Positions 45,830-56,125 of a DNA stretch of 63,326 nt are shown in pieces (position 1 is the stretch's first letter; each line of letters starts with the position of its first letter). This DNA is from Andreprevotia lacus DSM 23236 (GTDB lineage: Bacteria > Pseudomonadota > Gammaproteobacteria > Burkholderiales > Chitinibacteraceae): assembly GCF_900176275.1 (NCBI RefSeq), contig NZ_FWXD01000012.1, positions 79,018 to 142,343 of the forward strand. The letters are read 5' to 3'. A program made the position numbers and the translations under genes. Under the pieces are notes generated by a model. That model did no database searches. It had not been told where the DNA came from and saw only the letters and a list, made by a program, of their open reading frames with translations.

Positions 45830-46680
45830 CGTTGTTGCAAGTAAGGCAGCTCAGGGCCAGCCACAGGCAACGGCCGGTGCTGCAGGGTATCGATCTGAAC
45901 GTGGATGCGGGGCAGGTGGTGGCCATTGTCGGCCCCAATGGTTGCGGCAAATCGACCTTGTTGCGCTGTCTGGCGCGGTTGCACCGGCCCGATGGCGGCG
46001 AGATTCGCCTGGGGGGCAGCCCGCTCTGGCAGTTGAAACCACGCGAGGTGGCATTGCGGCTGGCCCTGTTGCCACAAGCGCTGACGGCGCCCGAAGGGAT
46101 TACCGTTGCCGCGCTGGTGCGCTATGGCCGCCATCCGCATCAAGGCTGGTTCCGGCAATGGTCACCCGGCGATGATGCAGCCGTACGCGATGCAATGACG
46201 ATGACCGATACGCTGCATCTGGCAGGGGCTCGCATCGACGAGCTCTCGGGCGGACAGCGGCAGCGCTGCTGGCTGGCCATGGTGCTGGCACAGCAGACGC
46301 CACTGCTGTTGCTGGACGAGCCCACCAGCATGCTGGACCTCGGCCATCAGGTTGACGTGCTGGAGTGCATACGCAGGCTGGCTGCTGCCGGCCGCAGTGT
46401 CGTCATCGTGTTGCATGACCTTGCCGCTGCGGCGCGTTATGCCGACGTGCTGCTGGTCATGCGCGAAGGCAGGGTCATTGCACAAGGGGCACCGCGCGAC
46501 GTGGTTACGCCAGCATTGATCCGCGATGTGTATGGCATCGAGGCTGCCGTGCTGGCCGCACCCGGTGACGGCGCACCGGTGGTGGTGCCGCTGGGTGCCT
46601 CTGCCATTGCCAAGCAGCCAGCCGTGCCGGATACCCCGGCCATGCTGCATGCCGCCCAGCTTGAACAGGAACAGCGATGA
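45826..46680 (+). CDS. Iron-siderophore ABC transporter ATPase (FepC type)
   Basis: This 284-residue ATPase powers siderophore import. Walker [10 protein letters not shown] is near residue 36-44, a Q-loop region [11 protein letters not shown] near 83, signature LSGGQRQR near 140 and Walker [13 protein letters not shown] near 160, followed by [11 protein letters not shown]. The C-terminal 35 residues are an extra tail beyond the usual FepC. ATG at 45826 overlaps the permease stop. Confidence 0.92.
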   Translation: MTLLQVRQLRASHRQRPVLQGIDLNVDAGQVVAIVGPNGCGKSTLLRCLARLHRPDGGEIRLGGSPLWQLKPREVALRLALLPQALTAPEGITVAALVRYGRHPHQGWFRQWSPGDDAAVRDAMTMTDTLHLAGARIDELSGGQRQRCWLAMVLAQQTPLLLLDEPTSMLDLGHQVDVLECIRRLAAAGRSVVIVLHDLAAAARYADVLLVMREGRVIAQGAPRDVVTPALIRDVYGIEAAVLAAPGDGAPVVVPLGASAIAKQPAVPDTPAMLHAAQLEQEQR

Positions 46681-47477
46681 GCCCAATCTCGAACAACAAT
46701 CATCAATTTCACGGCCGTGTGGCCTTGGTGACTGGCGCGGCGCAGGGTATAGGTGCAGCTGTCGCCCGCATGCTGGCCGCGCGTGGTGCAGCGGTGGCGC
46801 TGCTGGACCGGGATGCTGCCGGTCTGGCACGTACCGCAGAGTCCATCTGCGCAGCCAACGGTCCGGCACTGCCGATTGCACTGGACCTGTGCGACGCACA
46901 GGCGCTGGAAGCCGCTGTTGATCAAGTTGCGCGCGAGCTGGGCCAGGTCGATATCCTTGCCAGCGTCGCCGGCATCCTGCGCCCCGGCGATGCGCTGTCC
47001 CTGAGCGATGCCGACTGGGACGACACCTTCGCGGTCAATACCACGGCTGTATTCCGGCTGTGCCGCAGCGTGGGCCGGCAAATGGCAGCACGGCGCAGCG
47101 GCAGCATCGTCATCGTCGGCTCGAATGCAGCCAGCACACCACGGCTGCACATGGCTGCCTATGCGGCCTCCAAGGCTGCCACTGCCCAGTTTGCACGCTG
47201 CCTGGCGTTGGAGCTGGCCTGCCATGGCGTGCGCTGCAATCTGGTGTCCCCCGGCTCGACCGATACCACAATGCAGCGCCAGCTCTGGACCGGCCCGGAA
47301 AGCGAGGCCGCCGTCATCGCCGGCAACCTCGCTGCCTACCGGCTGGGGATTCCGCTGCAGCGTATTGCCCACCCCGACGACATTGCCGAGGCCGTCTGCT
47401 TTCTCGCCTCTGACCGCGCCCGCCACATCACCATGCACGATCTGCGCGTTGATGGTGGGGCGACGCTGGATGCCTGA
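46677..47477 (+). CDS. entA: 2,3-dihydro-2,3-dihydroxybenzoate dehydrogenase
   Basis: This SDR enzyme oxidises dihydro-DHB to 2,3-dihydroxybenzoate. The 266-residue protein has the NAD motif [15 protein letters not shown] near residue 17, SVAGIL near 98, and the catalytic YAASK near 160. It is the last gene of the operon and is followed, after 98 bp, by the terminator at 47576-47605. Position at the end of a DHB operon supports EntA, although sequence alone marks only an SDR. Confidence 0.9.
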   Translation: MSPISNNNHQFHGRVALVTGAAQGIGAAVARMLAARGAAVALLDRDAAGLARTAESICAANGPALPIALDLCDAQALEAAVDQVARELGQVDILASVAGILRPGDALSLSDADWDDTFAVNTTAVFRLCRSVGRQMAARRSGSIVIVGSNAASTPRLHMAAYAASKAATAQFARCLALELACHGVRCNLVSPGSTDTTMQRQLWTGPESEAAVIAGNLAAYRLGIPLQRIAHPDDIAEAVCFLASDRARHITMHDLRVDGGATLDA

Positions 47478-47575
47478 TCTCAAGCCTAGGTTGCAATCCT
47501 CGCATCAAGGTGCCTCATCGACGTCGCCCACATGGGTTAAGCAGACTGAAGGGCACATTAACTGCTATAACAAAG

Positions 47576-47605
47576 AAAAAGCCCCAGAGACATCAGGGGC
47601 TTTTT
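47576..47605. terminator. Terminator after the siderophore operon
   Basis: The stem AAAAAGCCCC (47576-47585) and GGGGCTTTTT (47596-47605) surround a 10-base loop. It works in either direction: it ends the plus-strand operon and also lies just downstream of the minus-strand tRNA-Ser gene. Confidence 0.92.
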
Positions 47606-47614
47606 CGTTAGTTC

Positions 47615-47704
47615 TGGCGGAAGCGCAGAGATTCGAACTCTGGGGGGACTTGCATCCCCGACGGTTTTCAAGACCGCTGCCTTAAACCGCTCAGCCACGC
47701 TTCC
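47615..47704 (-). tRNA. tRNA-Ser (TGA)
   Basis: It is 90 nt with CCA encoded, and has the long variable arm of class II tRNAs (GGGGATGCAAGTCCCC). The acceptor stem is GGAAGCG/CGCTTCC, and the anticodon TGA is at 47668-47670. The T-arm reads AGAGTTCGAATCTCT. Confidence 0.97.
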
Positions 47705-47743
47705 GAAGCTGCGCAGTGTAGCAAATACCGTCGCTGCCGTCAG

Positions 47744-49276
47744 CTAGCCCAGCTTTTCCAGTACTGCAAAGCGGGTGAGGGTGGCGTCAGCGGTGTGCTC
47801 CAGCGCGGCGTTGAGGCGGATGCGGTAGCTCTTGCCCTGTGCAGAGAGGCGGAATTCGCGGCTGTCGGCGAAGAAGGCTTGCGGCAGCAGCAAAAAGCGC
47901 CCGCGCGGGTTGGCGGTGGCGTCGGGTGAATAGACGCCGCTGAAGCTGCGGTCGCTCAGCAGCGGGGTCATTTCGACCACCACGGCGGTCTGGGTCAGCA
48001 CTTCGATCCCGACATGGACGATGCCATCCAGCGATTTGCTGATGCGGCGCACGATGCCGACCGAGAATGGCTGGTTGCCGATGCCGGACAGTCCCAGTAC
48101 TTCGCCGGCCTGCAGTTTGTCTTCGCCCGCAGCCTGATAAGTGACGCCGACGCCACCTGCACTTTCGTTCTCGATCTCCCAGCGGCCGCCAGCCGGACCG
48201 CGCCCGTCCACGGTACGCTCGCCGCGCAGGAACTGGATCACATCGTCCAGGCCGCGGATGACGTTGATGACTTTCTTGGCGGTGCGGCGCTCGTGTTTGC
48301 GGATGGGGGCGGGGGTGTCACGCGACCACAGCTCGACCAGCCCTTGCAGCAAATCGATATTGGCCGGAGCGGCTGATTCAGCCGGCAGTCCGTGCGCAAT
48401 CGGATCCGGGCTGTCATGCAGCAGCTGTTCCAGCGTTTCGCGCATGTGCTGCACCAGCGGCTCGGTGGTCCAGTAACGCCAGTTTTCGCCCACCATGTCG
48501 CGGCGCAGTCGTTTGGGCGGTGTGGAGCCGGCGATATTGATGGCAAACAGCTGGCGGTTGGGGCGGATCTGGCTTTCCAGGTCGATGCGGCCGGCCCAGC
48601 GTTTGAGCCATTGCGACAAGACTTCGATTTGTGTTGATTGCAGACGCTCGGGGTTGGCCAGCGCCAGCATCAGCACCTGCAGGTATTCGCGGCGGATTTC
48701 GGTGATTTCACCGTCGGCATAGCCCTGCATCGGCGTGGCGGCGCAGCCTTGTTGCTCGGCCAGCAGGTAAAGGCGGTTCAGGTTGCGCCAGACCTTGGGG
48801 TCCAGCTCCAGATAGCGCAGATACGCCCATTTGGCCTGCTGGCCGAAGTAGGCAAGTCCACGCAGAATGAAGGTGTGCATGCTCTTGTCGAGCGGGCGGT
48901 TGCTGGCTTGCTGTGCCTGCTTGAGCGTGATGCGGTAGGCATCACCCATTTCAGCCCAGAAGGCGAGCAGCGTGGGCAGCACATGGGGCGGGCCGACGTG
49001 CTCGACTATGACCCGGCCAAGATAGATGTCGACCAGATGCTGCTGTAAGGTTCTTGCTTTCTCGTCCAGATAGGGGACGGTTTTCATCCTGTCTTTCAGG
49101 CTGATCTTCGGATTGGTGTTGAGCTGTTTCAACGCCTTCACGATTTCGATCTGCGCTTGCAGGATGTCCGATTCGGGCAGTTCCTGCATCATGACGGTGG
49201 CAGATTTGAGGTCGTAAACGCCCTCTTGGTCGCGCTTGCCGAACAAGGCGCCAACCAAACCTTTGAAATCAAACAT
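47744..49276 (-). CDS. Conserved protein of unknown function with a possible C-terminal PilZ-like barrel
   Basis: I do not recognise this 510-residue protein as a named family. It is soluble with no signal peptide and starts FDFKGLVGALFGKRDQEGVYDL. The first 300 residues are mostly helical (regular Leu/Ala/Gln spacing). The segment near 380-460 (GVGVTYQAAG, VLGLSGIGNQPFSVGIVRRI, IVHVGIEVLTQ) has the strand pattern of PilZ-like barrels but lacks a clear RxxxR plus D/NxSxxG pair. Such atypical PilZ proteins exist in betaproteobacteria. It is next to tRNA-Ser and the aminotransferase, with no functional link visible. Confidence 0.45.
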   Translation of the reverse strand: MFDFKGLVGALFGKRDQEGVYDLKSATVMMQELPESDILQAQIEIVKALKQLNTNPKISLKDRMKTVPYLDEKARTLQQHLVDIYLGRVIVEHVGPPHVLPTLLAFWAEMGDAYRITLKQAQQASNRPLDKSMHTFILRGLAYFGQQAKWAYLRYLELDPKVWRNLNRLYLLAEQQGCAATPMQGYADGEITEIRREYLQVLMLALANPERLQSTQIEVLSQWLKRWAGRIDLESQIRPNRQLFAINIAGSTPPKRLRRDMVGENWRYWTTEPLVQHMRETLEQLLHDSPDPIAHGLPAESAAPANIDLLQGLVELWSRDTPAPIRKHERRTAKKVINVIRGLDDVIQFLRGERTVDGRGPAGGRWEIENESAGGVGVTYQAAGEDKLQAGEVLGLSGIGNQPFSVGIVRRISKSLDGIVHVGIEVLTQTAVVVEMTPLLSDRSFSGVYSPDATANPRGRFLLLPQAFFADSREFRLSAQGKSYRIRLNAALEHTADATLTRFAVLEKLG

Positions 49277-49366
49277 CAGTTTCCATCTCTCGGTATTTTT
49301 ATTGGCTGCGATTGTAAGTCAAATCGCCGTTCATCAGATTAGGCAAAGCGCGCGAGAGTCGCAAAT

Positions 49367-50536
49367 TCAGGACAGACGGCGGTCACAGAACTGTGCAATC
49401 CGTTGCAATGCAGCATCAAGCCGGTGCACGGGCTGGGTATAGGCAAAGCGCAGCATGGTGGGCGCAAGGCCGAAATCCAGCCCCGGCGTAACGGCAACGG
49501 CTTGTTCGGCCAGCAGGCGGGCGGCGAAATCGGCTGCGTCGCTGGTATGCCCGCTGGCATCTGCCCATAGATAGAAGGCGCCATCGCCCAGGCAGGGAAT
49601 GGCCAGCCCCAGGGCTTGCAGGCCGGCCGCAAGTACATCGCGCCGCCCGGCGAGTTCCTGCCGGCGCTGCTCCAGTATTGCCAGTGTTGCCGGCTGGAAA
49701 GCGGCCAGTGCTGCATGCTGCGCCGGCGTTGGCGGGGCAAGGAAGAGGTTCTGCGCCAGTTTTTCCAGCGCCGGCACGGCCCATTGCGGTGCCACCAGCC
49801 AACCCAGCCGCCAGCCCGTCATCTGGAAGAATTTGGAGAAGCTGTTGACGACGAATACGTCGTCGGCCACCGAAAGCACTGTTTCGTGCGGTCGGCCATA
49901 TACCAGTCCCTGGTAGATTTCATCGACGATGAGCTGGCCGCCGCGTGCTCGGCTTGCCGCAGCCAAGGCTGCCAGCTCGGTTGGTTCAAGCACCGTGCCA
50001 GTCGGGTTGGCGGGGCTGGCGACCAGTGCGGCCACCGTGCGATCAGTCCAGTGCGCAGCCAACGCATCGGCGCTGAGCTGATAACGGGTATCCGGCCCCA
50101 CCGGCACATTGACCGGCCGCCCCTCGAACAGGCTGACCAGGTGGCGGTTGCACGGGTAGCCGGGGTCGGTCAGCAGCACCTCGTCATCACGGCCGACCAG
50201 CAGCGCCAGGATCAGCTGCAGCGCACCCGATGCACCGGGGGTGACGACGATGCGTGCCGGATCAACCCGCACGCCGAAGCGATCCGCGTAAAAACCGGCA
50301 ATGGCCTCGCGCAATTGGGGCAGCCCGCAGGCGCCGGTGTAGAAGGTCTTGCGCTCGGCCAGCGCACGCATGCCGGCATCCACAATGGGTTGCGGGGTGG
50401 CGAAATCGGGCTCGCCGACCTCCAGGTGGATGACGTCGCGGCCAGCCGCTTCCAGCGCCTGTGCATCGGCGAGGATGCGCATGACGTGGAAGGGTTCGAT
50501 CTGCTGCAGGCGCGCCGCGAAGGGTGGGGTGGGCAT
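49367..50536 (-). CDS. Class I/II PLP-dependent aminotransferase
   Basis: This 389-residue enzyme has the fold-type I layout: [11 protein letters not shown] near residue 38, [10 protein letters not shown] near 98, the NPTG motif [10 protein letters not shown] near 167, IVDEIYQGL near 197 (binding Asp and Tyr of PLP), and the Schiff-base lysine K235 in NSFSKFF. It then has GWRLGW and a C-terminal Arg for the substrate carboxylate (LRFAYT). The substrate cannot be decided; aspartate, aromatic or alanine-type transaminases are all possible. Confidence 0.88.
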   Translation of the reverse strand: MPTPPFAARLQQIEPFHVMRILADAQALEAAGRDVIHLEVGEPDFATPQPIVDAGMRALAERKTFYTGACGLPQLREAIAGFYADRFGVRVDPARIVVTPGASGALQLILALLVGRDDEVLLTDPGYPCNRHLVSLFEGRPVNVPVGPDTRYQLSADALAAHWTDRTVAALVASPANPTGTVLEPTELAALAAASRARGGQLIVDEIYQGLVYGRPHETVLSVADDVFVVNSFSKFFQMTGWRLGWLVAPQWAVPALEKLAQNLFLAPPTPAQHAALAAFQPATLAILEQRRQELAGRRDVLAAGLQALGLAIPCLGDGAFYLWADASGHTSDAADFAARLLAEQAVAVTPGLDFGLAPTMLRFAYTQPVHRLDAALQRIAQFCDRRLS

Positions 50537-50620
50537 GTGGTAGAATCCGGCGATTCGAAATTTTCCCGCATTTTACCTGCGCTGCGCCCGCAAGGGCGCA
50601 CGCACGAGGCCAGCAGACAC

Positions 50621-52225
50621 ATGATCAGTACCGCCAATATCACCATGCAGTTCGGCGCCAAGCCGTTGTTCGAGAAAGTGAACGTCAAGTTCGGCGACGG
50701 CAACCGCTACGGCTTGATCGGCGCCAACGGCTGCGGCAAATCCACCTTCATGAAGATTCTGGGTGGCGATCTCGAACCGACAGGCGGCAATGTCAGCCTT
50801 GATCCGGGCGTGCGCCTGGGCAAGCTCAAGCAGGATCAGTTCGCCTATGAAGAAATGCGCGTGCTGGACGTGGTGCTGCACGGCCATGCCGAGCTGTGGG
50901 ATGCCATCCACGAACGTGATGCGATTTACGCCAACCTCGAAGCGACCGAAGACGACTACATGCGCGCTGCCGAGCTGGAAGGCAAGGTCGCCGAATACGA
51001 CGGCTATACCGCCGAGGCGCGCGCTGGCGCGCTGCTGCTGGGCGCCGGCATCCCGATCGAGCTGCACAACGGCCCGATGTCCGAAGTGGCGCCAGGCTGG
51101 AAGCTGCGCGTGCTGCTGGCGCAGGCGCTGTTCAGCAACCCGGACGTGCTGCTGCTGGACGAACCGACCAACAACCTGGACATCAACACCATCCGCTGGC
51201 TGGAAGAGACGCTGAACCAGCGCAACTCCACCATGCTGATCATCTCGCATGATCGTCACTTCCTGAACCAGGTGTGCACGCATATTGCCGACGTGGACTA
51301 CGGCGAAATCCGCATTTATCCGGGCAACTACGATGACTACATGCTGGCCGCTACGCAAGCACGTGAACGCCTGCTGACCGACAACAGCAAGGCCAAGGAA
51401 AAAGTGGCTGAACTGCAGGCATTTGCACAGCGCTTTGCCGCCAACAAGTCCAAGAGCCGTCAGGCCACCTCGCGCCTCAAGCTTGCCGACAAGATCAAGG
51501 ACAATATGGTCGAGGTGAAGCCGTCGTCGCGGCAGAACCCGTATATCCGCTTCGAGATGGACGACAAGCAGAAGCTGCATCGTCAGGCATTCGAGGCCGC
51601 CAACCTGTCCAAGTCCTTCGACAAACCGCTGATCCAGAGCCTGAACCTGATTTTCGAGGCCGGCCACAAGCTGGCGGTGATCGGCGGCAACGGTGTGGGT
51701 AAGTCTACCTTGATGAAGCTGCTGGTGAACGAGCTCAAGCCGGATGCAGGCAGCATCAAGTGGGCCGACAAGGCCGAGTTCGGCTATTTCGCGCAGGATC
51801 ACGAAGAAGACTTCGCCGAAGACATCACGCTGTTCGACTGGATGAAGCAATGGGGCCAGCCGGGCGATGACGATCAGGTGATCCGTGGCATCCTCGGCCG
51901 CTTGCTGTTTGGCGGTGATGACGTGAAGAAGTCGGTCAAGGTGCTGTCCGGCGGCGAAAAGGGCCGCATGCTGTACGGCAAGCTCATCCTGCAAAAGCCG
52001 AACGTGCTGATCATGGACGAACCGACCAACCACATGGACATGGAGTCGATCGAATCGCTGAACCTGGCGCTTGATCTGTACAAGGGCACGCTGGTCTTCG
52101 TGTCGCATGACCGTGTATTCGTGTCGTCGCTGGCTACACAGATTCTGGAGCTCAATGGCGACGGCAGCTACGAGCACTTCCTTGGCGGCTATGAAGACTA
52201 CCTTGCCAGCAAGGGTCTTGAGTAA
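50621..52225 (+). CDS. ybiT: ABC-F family ATPase YbiT
   Basis: ABC-F proteins act on ribosomes in translation rather than in membranes. The 534-residue protein has two ATPase domains in one chain. Domain 1 has Walker A GANGCGKS at 34-41 and an [11 protein letters not shown] block; domain 2 has [17 protein letters not shown] and [12 protein letters not shown]. An ABC-F linker rich in charged residues ([20 protein letters not shown]) lies between. The start at 50621 gives the family N-terminus [18 protein letters not shown]. It closely matches the YbiT subfamily. Confidence 0.94.
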   Translation: MISTANITMQFGAKPLFEKVNVKFGDGNRYGLIGANGCGKSTFMKILGGDLEPTGGNVSLDPGVRLGKLKQDQFAYEEMRVLDVVLHGHAELWDAIHERDAIYANLEATEDDYMRAAELEGKVAEYDGYTAEARAGALLLGAGIPIELHNGPMSEVAPGWKLRVLLAQALFSNPDVLLLDEPTNNLDINTIRWLEETLNQRNSTMLIISHDRHFLNQVCTHIADVDYGEIRIYPGNYDDYMLAATQARERLLTDNSKAKEKVAELQAFAQRFAANKSKSRQATSRLKLADKIKDNMVEVKPSSRQNPYIRFEMDDKQKLHRQAFEAANLSKSFDKPLIQSLNLIFEAGHKLAVIGGNGVGKSTLMKLLVNELKPDAGSIKWADKAEFGYFAQDHEEDFAEDITLFDWMKQWGQPGDDDQVIRGILGRLLFGGDDVKKSVKVLSGGEKGRMLYGKLILQKPNVLIMDEPTNHMDMESIESLNLALDLYKGTLVFVSHDRVFVSSLATQILELNGDGSYEHFLGGYEDYLASKGLE

Positions 52226-52383
52226 GCTGCTTGTGCAGGCTGCGGTCGTACAAACGGCTGCAGCCTGTCGTTGTGTGAATGTCACCACACTGTGACAAAT
52301 CCGCTTTTCTTCCGTCGGCAACAACGCCACGCTAAGTGCGTTCCCAACTTGTGCGACCTGCGCAAAATCACTAGCCTGCAGCC

Positions 52384-53382
52384 ATGCAACGTGAACGCAA
52401 TCTTGAACTGCCCCATTACCATGCCCCAGCCTGGCTGCCGGGCGGGCATGCGCAGACGCTTTATCCCGCGCTGTTCCTTTGGCAGCGGCTGACGCGCTAC
52501 CGGCGCGAGGGCTGGGTGACGCCCGATCTGGACAGCATCGTGGTCGATTGGGTGGATGGCCGTGCCGGCACCCCCATCGTGGTGTTGTTTCACGGGCTTG
52601 AGGGCGGCTCGAAAAGCCATTATTCCTTGTCGATTGCGCAGTATTTCTATCCGCGCGGCTATCGCTTCGTGGTGCCGCATTTCCGCAGTTGCGGCAATGT
52701 GTCCAACCGCTTGCCGCGTGCCTATCACGCCGGCGACAGCAATGAAATCGACTGGATTTTGCGTCGCATCCGCGACCGCAACCCCGAATCGCCGCTGTAT
52801 GCAGTTGGTGTCTCGTTGGGTGGCAATGCACTGGCCAAGTGGCTGGGCGAGCAGGGCGAATCGGCTGGTGAGCTGATCAGCGCTGCCGTCGTGGTTTGCG
52901 CGCCGCTGGACCTGACCGCTTGCGGCAACATGCTGGATGTCGGGGTCAACCGGCATATCTACACCCGCGAGTTTTTGCGCACGCTCAAGCGCAAAACGCT
53001 GCTCAAGCTCAAGATGACCGACAATCCCTATATCGACCGGGATCGCGTCAAGCGTGCGCGTACCTTGCGTGAGTTCGACGATCTGGTGACCGCGCCGCTG
53101 CACGGCTTCAAGGGGGTTGAGCACTACTGGGACAGCGCCAGCGCCAAGCCACTGCTGCGCCATATCGCCGTGCCCACCTTGCTGATCAACAGCAAGAACG
53201 ACCCGTTCATTCCCGCGCACAGCCTGCCGGGGCCGGATGATGTTTCGCAGTGGGTCAGCCTGTTGCAGCCGCGCGAAGGGGGGCATGTCGGCTTTGTCGG
53301 TGGTGCGCCACCGGGGCGGCTGAACTGGCTGCCCGATGTCATGTGGCGTTTCTTCCAGCATTACGCGCCATTGCCGCGCTGA
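52384..53382 (+). CDS. YheT-family alpha/beta hydrolase
   Basis: This 332-residue protein opens with PAWLPGGHAQTLYPALF, the family signature. The oxyanion block is LFHGLEGGSKSHYS near 65, and the nucleophile Ser is in GVSLGGN near residue 140. A later Asp (NSKNDPFIP) and His (EGGHVGFVGG) complete the triad. The substrate is unknown; the family hydrolyses esters. It is preceded by 158 bp without a gene. Confidence 0.9.
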   Translation: MQRERNLELPHYHAPAWLPGGHAQTLYPALFLWQRLTRYRREGWVTPDLDSIVVDWVDGRAGTPIVVLFHGLEGGSKSHYSLSIAQYFYPRGYRFVVPHFRSCGNVSNRLPRAYHAGDSNEIDWILRRIRDRNPESPLYAVGVSLGGNALAKWLGEQGESAGELISAAVVVCAPLDLTACGNMLDVGVNRHIYTREFLRTLKRKTLLKLKMTDNPYIDRDRVKRARTLREFDDLVTAPLHGFKGVEHYWDSASAKPLLRHIAVPTLLINSKNDPFIPAHSLPGPDDVSQWVSLLQPREGGHVGFVGGAPPGRLNWLPDVMWRFFQHYAPLPR

Positions 53383-53393
53383 AGCGAGCCATC

Positions 53394-54764
53394 ATGGCCA
53401 GTATTCCTGCTGAAATCTTCAAAGCCTACGACGTGCGCGCGCGCACCGAACTGCTCACGCCCGATGCGGCCCGGCTGATCGGCCGTGCCTTGGGCAGCAC
53501 GCTGCGCGAGCGTGGCTTCGTGCGCTTTGCGCTGGGGCGCGATGGCCGCTTGTCCAGCCCGGCGCTGGCTGCTGCGCTGGCACAAGGCGTGAGCGAAACG
53601 GGCATCGCTGTCTGCGATCTTGGCCTGGCCGCCACACCCATGCTCTACTTTGCCGCCAACCACGTGGCCGATGGCTGCGGTGCGGTGGTCACGGGCAGCC
53701 ATAATCCGCCTGATTACAACGGCATCAAGATCATGCTGGGTGGCGAAGCGCTGGGCGGGGCTGCGCTGCAGCGCCTGCGCGAGCGCATCGAGGCCGATGA
53801 GCTGGCCCCCCCGCTCGAAACGCCAGCGCCGATACGTGTGCTGGATATTGCCGAAGACTATCTGGCCGCCATTGCCGGCCGGCTCACCTTGATGCGCCCG
53901 CTCAAGGTGGTGATTGATTGTGGCAACGGCGTGGCCGGTGCTTTTGCGCCAACGCTGTTCCGGCGCATGGGCTGCGAAGTGATTCCCCTCTATTGCGAGG
54001 TGGACGGGCACTTTCCCAACCATCATCCCGACCCGCAGGATGAAGCCAATCTGGTCGACCTGAAAGCGGCTGTTGCCGCGCATGGCGCGCATGTCGGCCT
54101 CGCCTTCGATGGCGATGGTGACCGGCTGGGCGTGGTGACGCGCCGTGGCGCCAGCGTGCCGGGCGATCGTTTGCTGATGCTGTTTGCCGGTGCCGAGCTG
54201 GCCGAGCACGGTGGCGGCCATGTGCTGCACGATGTCAAATCCAGCCGCGCCGTTGCGGCCTGGGTGACGCAGCACGGTGGCACCAGCGAGACGATACCGA
54301 CCGGCCATACGCATATGAAGAAGCGGCTGCGTGAGACAGGGGCCTTGCTGGCGGGCGAGCTGTCCGGCCATTTTGCCTTTGCCACCTGGCGTATCGACGA
54401 TGCGCTGTATGCCGGCGCCAAGTTGTTGCGGCTGATTGCCGCCGGACTGGACGTCGATACCGAGCTGGCCGGTTTCCCGACCCCGCTGGCCTCACCGGAA
54501 TTGCAGATCGCGCTGGATGGCCCCGGCCATGCGCTGGTGGCACAGATCGCGCAAACCGCCCGCTTTCCCAGCGCGCAACGCGTGGCCGAGATCGATGGCC
54601 TGCGCATTGAATATGCCGATGGTTTCGGCCTCATCCGCGCATCCAACACGCAGCCCTTGCTGACTCTGCGGCTGGAGGCCGACAATGCGCCTGCACTATG
54701 GCGCATCCGCGCCGAGCTGGCGGCCGCCATTGCCCCGCTGACCCTGCCCGATTTTGATTGCTGA
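53394..54764 (+). CDS. algC: Phosphomannomutase/phosphoglucomutase (AlgC/ManB type)
   Basis: This alpha-D-phosphohexomutase supplies mannose-1-P or glucose-1-P for surface sugars. The phosphoserine is S102 in VTGSHNPPDYNG, the metal loop is DGDGD at 239-243, the sugar-binding loop is GELSGH near 323, and the phosphate-binding loop is near the C-terminus (RASNTQPLL). Length is 456 residues. It starts 11 bp after the YheT gene and is followed after 6 bp by nadC. Confidence 0.94.
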   Translation: MASIPAEIFKAYDVRARTELLTPDAARLIGRALGSTLRERGFVRFALGRDGRLSSPALAAALAQGVSETGIAVCDLGLAATPMLYFAANHVADGCGAVVTGSHNPPDYNGIKIMLGGEALGGAALQRLRERIEADELAPPLETPAPIRVLDIAEDYLAAIAGRLTLMRPLKVVIDCGNGVAGAFAPTLFRRMGCEVIPLYCEVDGHFPNHHPDPQDEANLVDLKAAVAAHGAHVGLAFDGDGDRLGVVTRRGASVPGDRLLMLFAGAELAEHGGGHVLHDVKSSRAVAAWVTQHGGTSETIPTGHTHMKKRLRETGALLAGELSGHFAFATWRIDDALYAGAKLLRLIAAGLDVDTELAGFPTPLASPELQIALDGPGHALVAQIAQTARFPSAQRVAEIDGLRIEYADGFGLIRASNTQPLLTLRLEADNAPALWRIRAELAAAIAPLTLPDFDC

Positions 54765-54770
54765 TCCAAT

Positions 54771-55616
54771 ATGACCTTTGCCTTGCCCCCGCAACACATC
54801 ATTGCCGCCAATGTCGCCGCCGCCCTGCAAGAGGATGTGGGCGAAGCCGACTGGACTGCCCGGCTGATCCCGGCCGAGCGTATCGGCCGCGCCACCGTGC
54901 TGGTGCGTGAGGCCGCAATGGTGTGTGGCCAGGCGTGGTTCAACGAGGTATTCCGTCAGGTCGACGCCGGTGTTGCGGTGCGCTGGCTGGTGGAAGAGGG
55001 CGCGCAGGTTGCCGCCGATACCGTGCTGTGCGAGATCGAAGGCAGTGCGCAAAGCCTGCTGACGGCAGAACGCTCCGCCCTCAACTTCCTGCAGGTGCTG
55101 TCTGCCGTAGCGACTGAAACCCGCCGCTATGCCGACGTGGTGGCTGGCACGCGCGCGAAAGTGCTGGATACGCGCAAGACCATGCCGGGTCTGCGCCGTG
55201 CGCAGAAATACGCCGTACTGGTCGGCGGGGGCGCCAATCAGCGCATCGGCCTGTATGACGGCGTGCTGATCAAGGAAAACCACATCATGGCTGCCGGCGG
55301 CATTGCCGAGGCGCTGGCTGCCGCGCGTGCCATTGCCCCCAGCCACGTCACCCTGCAGATCGAAGTTGAAAACCTGACCGAACTCGACGCCGCGCTGGCC
55401 GCCGGCGCACCGTCGGTACTGCTGGACAACTTCAGCCTCGACCTGCTGCGCGAAGCAGTGGCCCGCACCGCTGGCCGTGCCGTGCTGGAAGCCTCGGGCG
55501 GCGTGGACATGAGCACCTTGCGGGCGATTGCCGAAACCGGCGTCGATCGCATCTCGGTCGGCAAGCTCACCAAGGACGTGCGCGCCATCGACTTGTCGAT
55601 GCGCTTTCAACTCTGA
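54771..55616 (+). CDS. nadC: Quinolinate phosphoribosyltransferase (nicotinate-nucleotide pyrophosphorylase)
   Basis: NadC converts quinolinate and PRPP to nicotinate mononucleotide, the last special step of de novo NAD synthesis. The 281-residue protein shows [16 protein letters not shown] near residue 103, [12 protein letters not shown] near 135, [12 protein letters not shown] near 198, LLDNFSLD near 218, and [20 protein letters not shown] near 242. nadA and nadB are not adjacent. Confidence 0.95.
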   Translation: MTFALPPQHIIAANVAAALQEDVGEADWTARLIPAERIGRATVLVREAAMVCGQAWFNEVFRQVDAGVAVRWLVEEGAQVAADTVLCEIEGSAQSLLTAERSALNFLQVLSAVATETRRYADVVAGTRAKVLDTRKTMPGLRRAQKYAVLVGGGANQRIGLYDGVLIKENHIMAAGGIAEALAAARAIAPSHVTLQIEVENLTELDAALAAGAPSVLLDNFSLDLLREAVARTAGRAVLEASGGVDMSTLRAIAETGVDRISVGKLTKDVRAIDLSMRFQL

Positions 55617-55771
55617 TGCAGCTTCACCAGCCGTGACGTGAGTTTTCACATCATGGCTGGCAAATCCATATGGCTTGTTCCAGCGCCGGGGCACTATTCA
55701 CCAAGGCTGTTTCAAGCTGCGCAGCTTTGCTAATGTGCGGAGGGTTCCCACACGACGCAGGAGTGCACCAT

Positions 55772-56125
55772 ATGAGCGTGATACACCATATCCAGCCCTA
55801 TCTGTTACAGGGTCTTTGGGTCTTTGATGATGCGACTGTCGGCTTGGTTGAAGAGCCCTTCGTCGAAGGCACCGATACCCTGATTGAGCGTGCAGTAGCT
55901 GGCATACCAGACGCGGACAACGGGTTCGAGTTGTACTTTGCCGACCAGCCGTTTGCCGGTAGCCAGCTTACCTTGCTGTGGCGGCGCGAAGACGAGACGG
56001 GCAACTGGTACTACTGCGCTGAGCTGGCACAGGAAGGCTGGCTATGCCCAGCATTGTTCAAGTATTTCGATGCGGCGCCGTTGGCCATCCATGTCGCCGT
56101 GCAACCGCTCAACGCCGGAATCTGA
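55772..56125 (+). CDS. Small conserved protein, DUF6717-like, function unknown
   Basis: This 117-residue soluble protein begins [20 protein letters not shown]. The blocks [36 protein letters not shown] and [13 protein letters not shown] match my memory of the DUF6717 family. An ATG at 55772 follows a good GCAGGAG site. Its 3' end overlaps the convergent chemoreceptor gene by 17 bases (56109-56125). No function is known. Confidence 0.75.
   Translation: MSVIHHIQPYLLQGLWVFDDATVGLVEEPFVEGTDTLIERAVAGIPDADNGFELYFADQPFAGSQLTLLWRREDETGNWYYCAELAQEGWLCPALFKYFDAAPLAIHVAVQPLNAGI

Noticed and set aside
49616-50620. In-frame extension upstream of the ABC-F gene
   Set aside because: It runs antisense through the aminotransferase gene; the ATG at 50621 matches the family start.
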